Assembly (NCBI GenBank): GCA_028678885.1
Contig: JAJRCP010000075.1
Span: forward strand, 1-6,719
Length of the DNA: 6,719 bases
Origin: Methanomicrobiales archaeon
GTDB taxonomy: Archaea > Halobacteriota > Methanomicrobia > Methanomicrobiales > JACTUA01
Direction: 5' to 3'
Of this stretch, positions 5,360 to 6,719 are shown piece by piece (position 1 is the first letter of the stretch; every line of letters starts with the position of its first letter). Below the pieces are notes generated by a model, which saw nothing but the letters and a program-made list of their open reading frames with translations, had not been told where the DNA came from and searched no databases. A program made the position numbers and the translations under genes.

Positions 5360-5821
5360 TAGGTAGAGCAGGGAGAGCGGTACGGGAATCCCGTATAATC
5401 CGAAAGAAGCTACGGCAGGAAAGTCTCGTTTTGTGTAGTGCCGGATTGTTCCCCAATCCATGTCAATGTGACAACGAGCAAGTACCCTGCTTGCCTCCCG
5501 GTATGCCATAAGCTGTGTAAGAGTGAGAGCAAAATCAACCACGGGCGAACCGTGACGGGTGGAGGGATAAAAAGGAGCATCGGCGGTGCTTACCTTGCCA
5601 CACGAACGGCAGACAAACCGTTTTATGGTTACCATAATATCTCGTTTTACCTCCCCCTCGATAACGGTAGCAAACCGTTTTTTCCGGTAATCATAACCTG
5701 AGAGGGGACCTTTGCATGAAGGACAGAAAGACCTCTGGGAAAACTTTACTCCCTCCATACATACGAGACCAGGGTGTATTAGATCAGATACCATTGGAGG
5801 AACCATGAATCGTTTTTTCAC
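5162..5821 (-). CDS. Zinc-ribbon/HTH protein resembling a transposase N-terminal domain
   Basis: Function unknown. The 219-residue frame starts at GTG behind a strong GGAGGG. A zinc ribbon follows with CPSC (33-36) and CRSC (71-74) framing a YRKKRF...VTIKRF beta hairpin, the layout of ISL3-type transposase zinc fingers. Then come APFYP (82-86) and a helix-rich region (95-135, AYREASRVLARCHIDMDWGTIRHYTKR) that reads as an HTH. No DDE nuclease domain follows. Residues 155-219 are antisense to the membrane zinc-ribbon gene, and their charged tail (EERNKRDKQEEKED) is what codon-by-codon complement of a Leu/Phe-rich membrane segment would give. The true domain probably ends near residue 155, and the rest is read-through after loss of an older stop. 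It could be a truncated transposase or a domesticated DNA-binding protein. Confidence 0.6.
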   Translation of the reverse strand: MKKRFMVPPMVSDLIHPGLVCMEGVKFSQRSFCPSCKGPLSGYDYRKKRFATVIEGEVKRDIMVTIKRFVCRSCGKVSTADAPFYPSTRHGSPVVDFALTLTQLMAYREASRVLARCHIDMDWGTIRHYTKRDFPAVASFGLYGIPVPLSLLYLSILGVQLEKGSSIVGAEALAACRLPPAHGTLFHLVGLSEERNKRDKQEEKEDRIAVKPEEEREPK

Positions 5822-5856
5822 TTAAGTCCCTCCGTCCGTATGCGCTTCTTTTTCAT
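5818..5856 (-). other. 12-codon ORF overlapping the start of the zinc-ribbon/HTH gene
   Basis: On the minus strand ATG at 5856 opens MKKKRIRTEGLK, and its TGA overlaps the downstream GTG as GTGA. GAGGAG stands 4 bases before the ATG, and the binding site of the larger gene lies within this ORF. The peptide is strongly basic. It could be a leader that couples translation, or the end of a truncated upstream gene. Confidence 0.3.
5828..5833 (-). promoter_or_regulatory. Ribosome binding site that fixes a GTG start
   Basis: The minus strand reads GGAGGG 6 bases before GTG at 5821. This supports real translation of the zinc-ribbon/HTH gene and decides against the later ATG codons at residues 6 and 10. 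Confidence 0.65.
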
Positions 5857-5930
5857 AGCTCTCCTCTTTTCAGCTTATTGAGCAGATACCCACTGTTATT
5901 TATCAATTTTTTCGCTTAAATCACTATCGT

Positions 5931-5938
5931 TATATAAG
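5931..5938 (+). promoter_or_regulatory. TATA box of fdhA
   Basis: TATATAAG is centred about 40 bp before the fdhA ATG. Initiation about 25 bp downstream, near 5960, would leave a leader of about 14 bases that still holds the GAGGT ribosome binding site (5963-5967). The box sits in the 152-bp divergent spacer shared with the zinc-ribbon/HTH gene. Confidence 0.6.
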
Positions 5939-5973
5939 ATGCGATCTGACCTCTCTTTGTCCGAGGTTACAAC

Positions 5974-6719
5974 ATGGGTAATATGAAGTACGTTCAGACG
6001 ACCTGCCCCTATTGTGGGACAGGTTGCACGTTCAACCTCGTGGTGAAGGACGGAAAGGCTATAGGGGTCCAGCCCTATCACCGTTCTCCTGTCAACTTAG
6101 GAAAAGTATGCCCGAAAGGGACCTATGCCCACGAGTTTGTAAACCATCCAGACCGCCTGACAACGCCGCTCATCAAGAAGGACGGCAAGTTTGTGGAAGC
6201 GAGCTGGGATGAAGCATACGATCTCATTGCCAAGAAATTCAAGCAGTACAAACCTGATGAGATCGCCTGTCTCTCTTCCGCCCGGGTCTCGAATGAAGAG
6301 AACTATGTGATGATGAAGTTCGCCCGCGGGGTGCTCAAAACCCGGCATATTGACCACTGTGCACGCCTCTGCCATGCGTCCACGGTGGCGGGCCTTGCTT
6401 CCACCTTTGGCTCGGGAGCTATGACCAACTCGATCCCGGATATTGAAGAGTCCAAGTGTATCTTCATTCTCGGAAGTAACACCTTCGAGCAGCACCCCCT
6501 GATCGGCCGCAGAGTGATGATGGCCAAGATGAAGGGTGCAAAGGTCATCTACGCAGACCCGCGGTACACCCCAACGGCCAAACAGGCGGATTTGTATATG
6601 CAGTTCCGTTCCGGTTCGGATGTTTCCATCCTGAACGGGCTGATGCAGTACATCATCCAGAATGGATGGGAGAACAAGGAGTTCATCCAGACCCGCACGA
6701 AAGACTTCGACAAGCTGAA
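5974..6719 (+). CDS. fdhA: Formate dehydrogenase alpha subunit, N-terminal part
   Basis: Catalytic molybdopterin subunit that oxidises formate to CO2, in methanogens passing electrons to F420 through FdhB. The first 248 residues are present and the gene runs off the window. CPYCGTGC (11-18) and CPKG (46-49) supply Cys11, Cys14, Cys18 and Cys46 for the [4Fe-4S] cluster and the conserved Lys48. The active-site segment HCARLCHASTVAGL places Cys133 (codon 6370-6372, TGC) where selenoproteins have Sec, so this is a cysteine enzyme. SNEENY (106-111) and GSNTFEQHP downstream fit the family. Start 5974 has GAGGT 6 bases ahead; ATG 5983 is a weaker alternative. Codons favour AAG, AAC, ATC and CAG more than in the other genes here, as in highly expressed genes. 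Formylmethanofuran dehydrogenase subunit B is related but lacks this exact active-site context. Confidence 0.92.
   Translation, partial: MGNMKYVQTTCPYCGTGCTFNLVVKDGKAIGVQPYHRSPVNLGKVCPKGTYAHEFVNHPDRLTTPLIKKDGKFVEASWDEAYDLIAKKFKQYKPDEIACLSSARVSNEENYVMMKFARGVLKTRHIDHCARLCHASTVAGLASTFGSGAMTNSIPDIEESKCIFILGSNTFEQHPLIGRRVMMAKMKGAKVIYADPRYTPTAKQADLYMQFRSGSDVSILNGLMQYIIQNGWENKEFIQTRTKDFDKL

Noticed and set aside
5077..5511. Open frame of 144 codons on the plus strand across the mfnF end and the zinc-ribbon gene
   Set aside because: Low-complexity Ser/Arg/Pro composition typical of an off-frame shadow; it overlaps three better-supported genes.
6097..6548. Minus-strand open frames opposite fdhA
   Set aside because: Shadows of strongly biased fdhA codons; no binding site and no family match.

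Overview
The window is archaeal and most likely from a hydrogenotrophic, formate-using methanogen of the Methanomicrobiales type. It carries an archaeal TATA-binding protein, two consecutive methanofuran-biosynthesis genes (mfnD and mfnF) and the start of a formate dehydrogenase alpha subunit. TATA-box promoters, an apparently leaderless tbp and GGAGG-type ribosome binding sites fit this. The placement is inferred from gene content, not from a database search.

Layout from left to right. tbp (150-710, +) is followed by a small winged-helix regulator (823-1200, +), which meets rpiA (1192-1884, -) tail to tail with a 9-bp overlap. A 474-bp stretch without a gene (1885-2358) holds the rpiA promoter region, a long-range stem-loop and several copies of a 9-mer. 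surE (2359-3141, -) then diverges across 189 bp from the compact set mfnD (3331-4215), mfnF (4212-5141) and a two-helix membrane zinc-ribbon protein (5135-5359), all + strand and joined by 4- and 7-bp overlaps. An opposing gene for a zinc-ribbon/helix-turn-helix protein resembling a transposase N-terminus (5162-5821, -) runs nearly the whole length of the membrane zinc-ribbon gene in antisense. fdhA starts at 5974 behind its own promoter and leaves the window at 6719.

Functional links. MfnD and MfnF make the tyramine-glutamate part of methanofuran and join it to the furan unit, and methanofuran is the first one-carbon carrier in methanogenesis. FdhA oxidises formate, the reductant and carbon source for the same pathway. 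RpiA serves pentose and nucleotide supply, SurE is a nucleotide/phosphate hydrolase, and TBP with the neighbouring HTH protein belongs to transcription.

The best candidates for something undescribed are the antisense overlap at 5162-5359, the membrane zinc-ribbon protein appended to the methanofuran genes, the transposase-like zinc/HTH protein without a nuclease domain, two genes whose starts overlap the stop of a 4- or 12-codon ORF, and an 18-bp palindrome lying on the tbp start codon. No CRISPR array, tRNA, rRNA or complete mobile element was seen.
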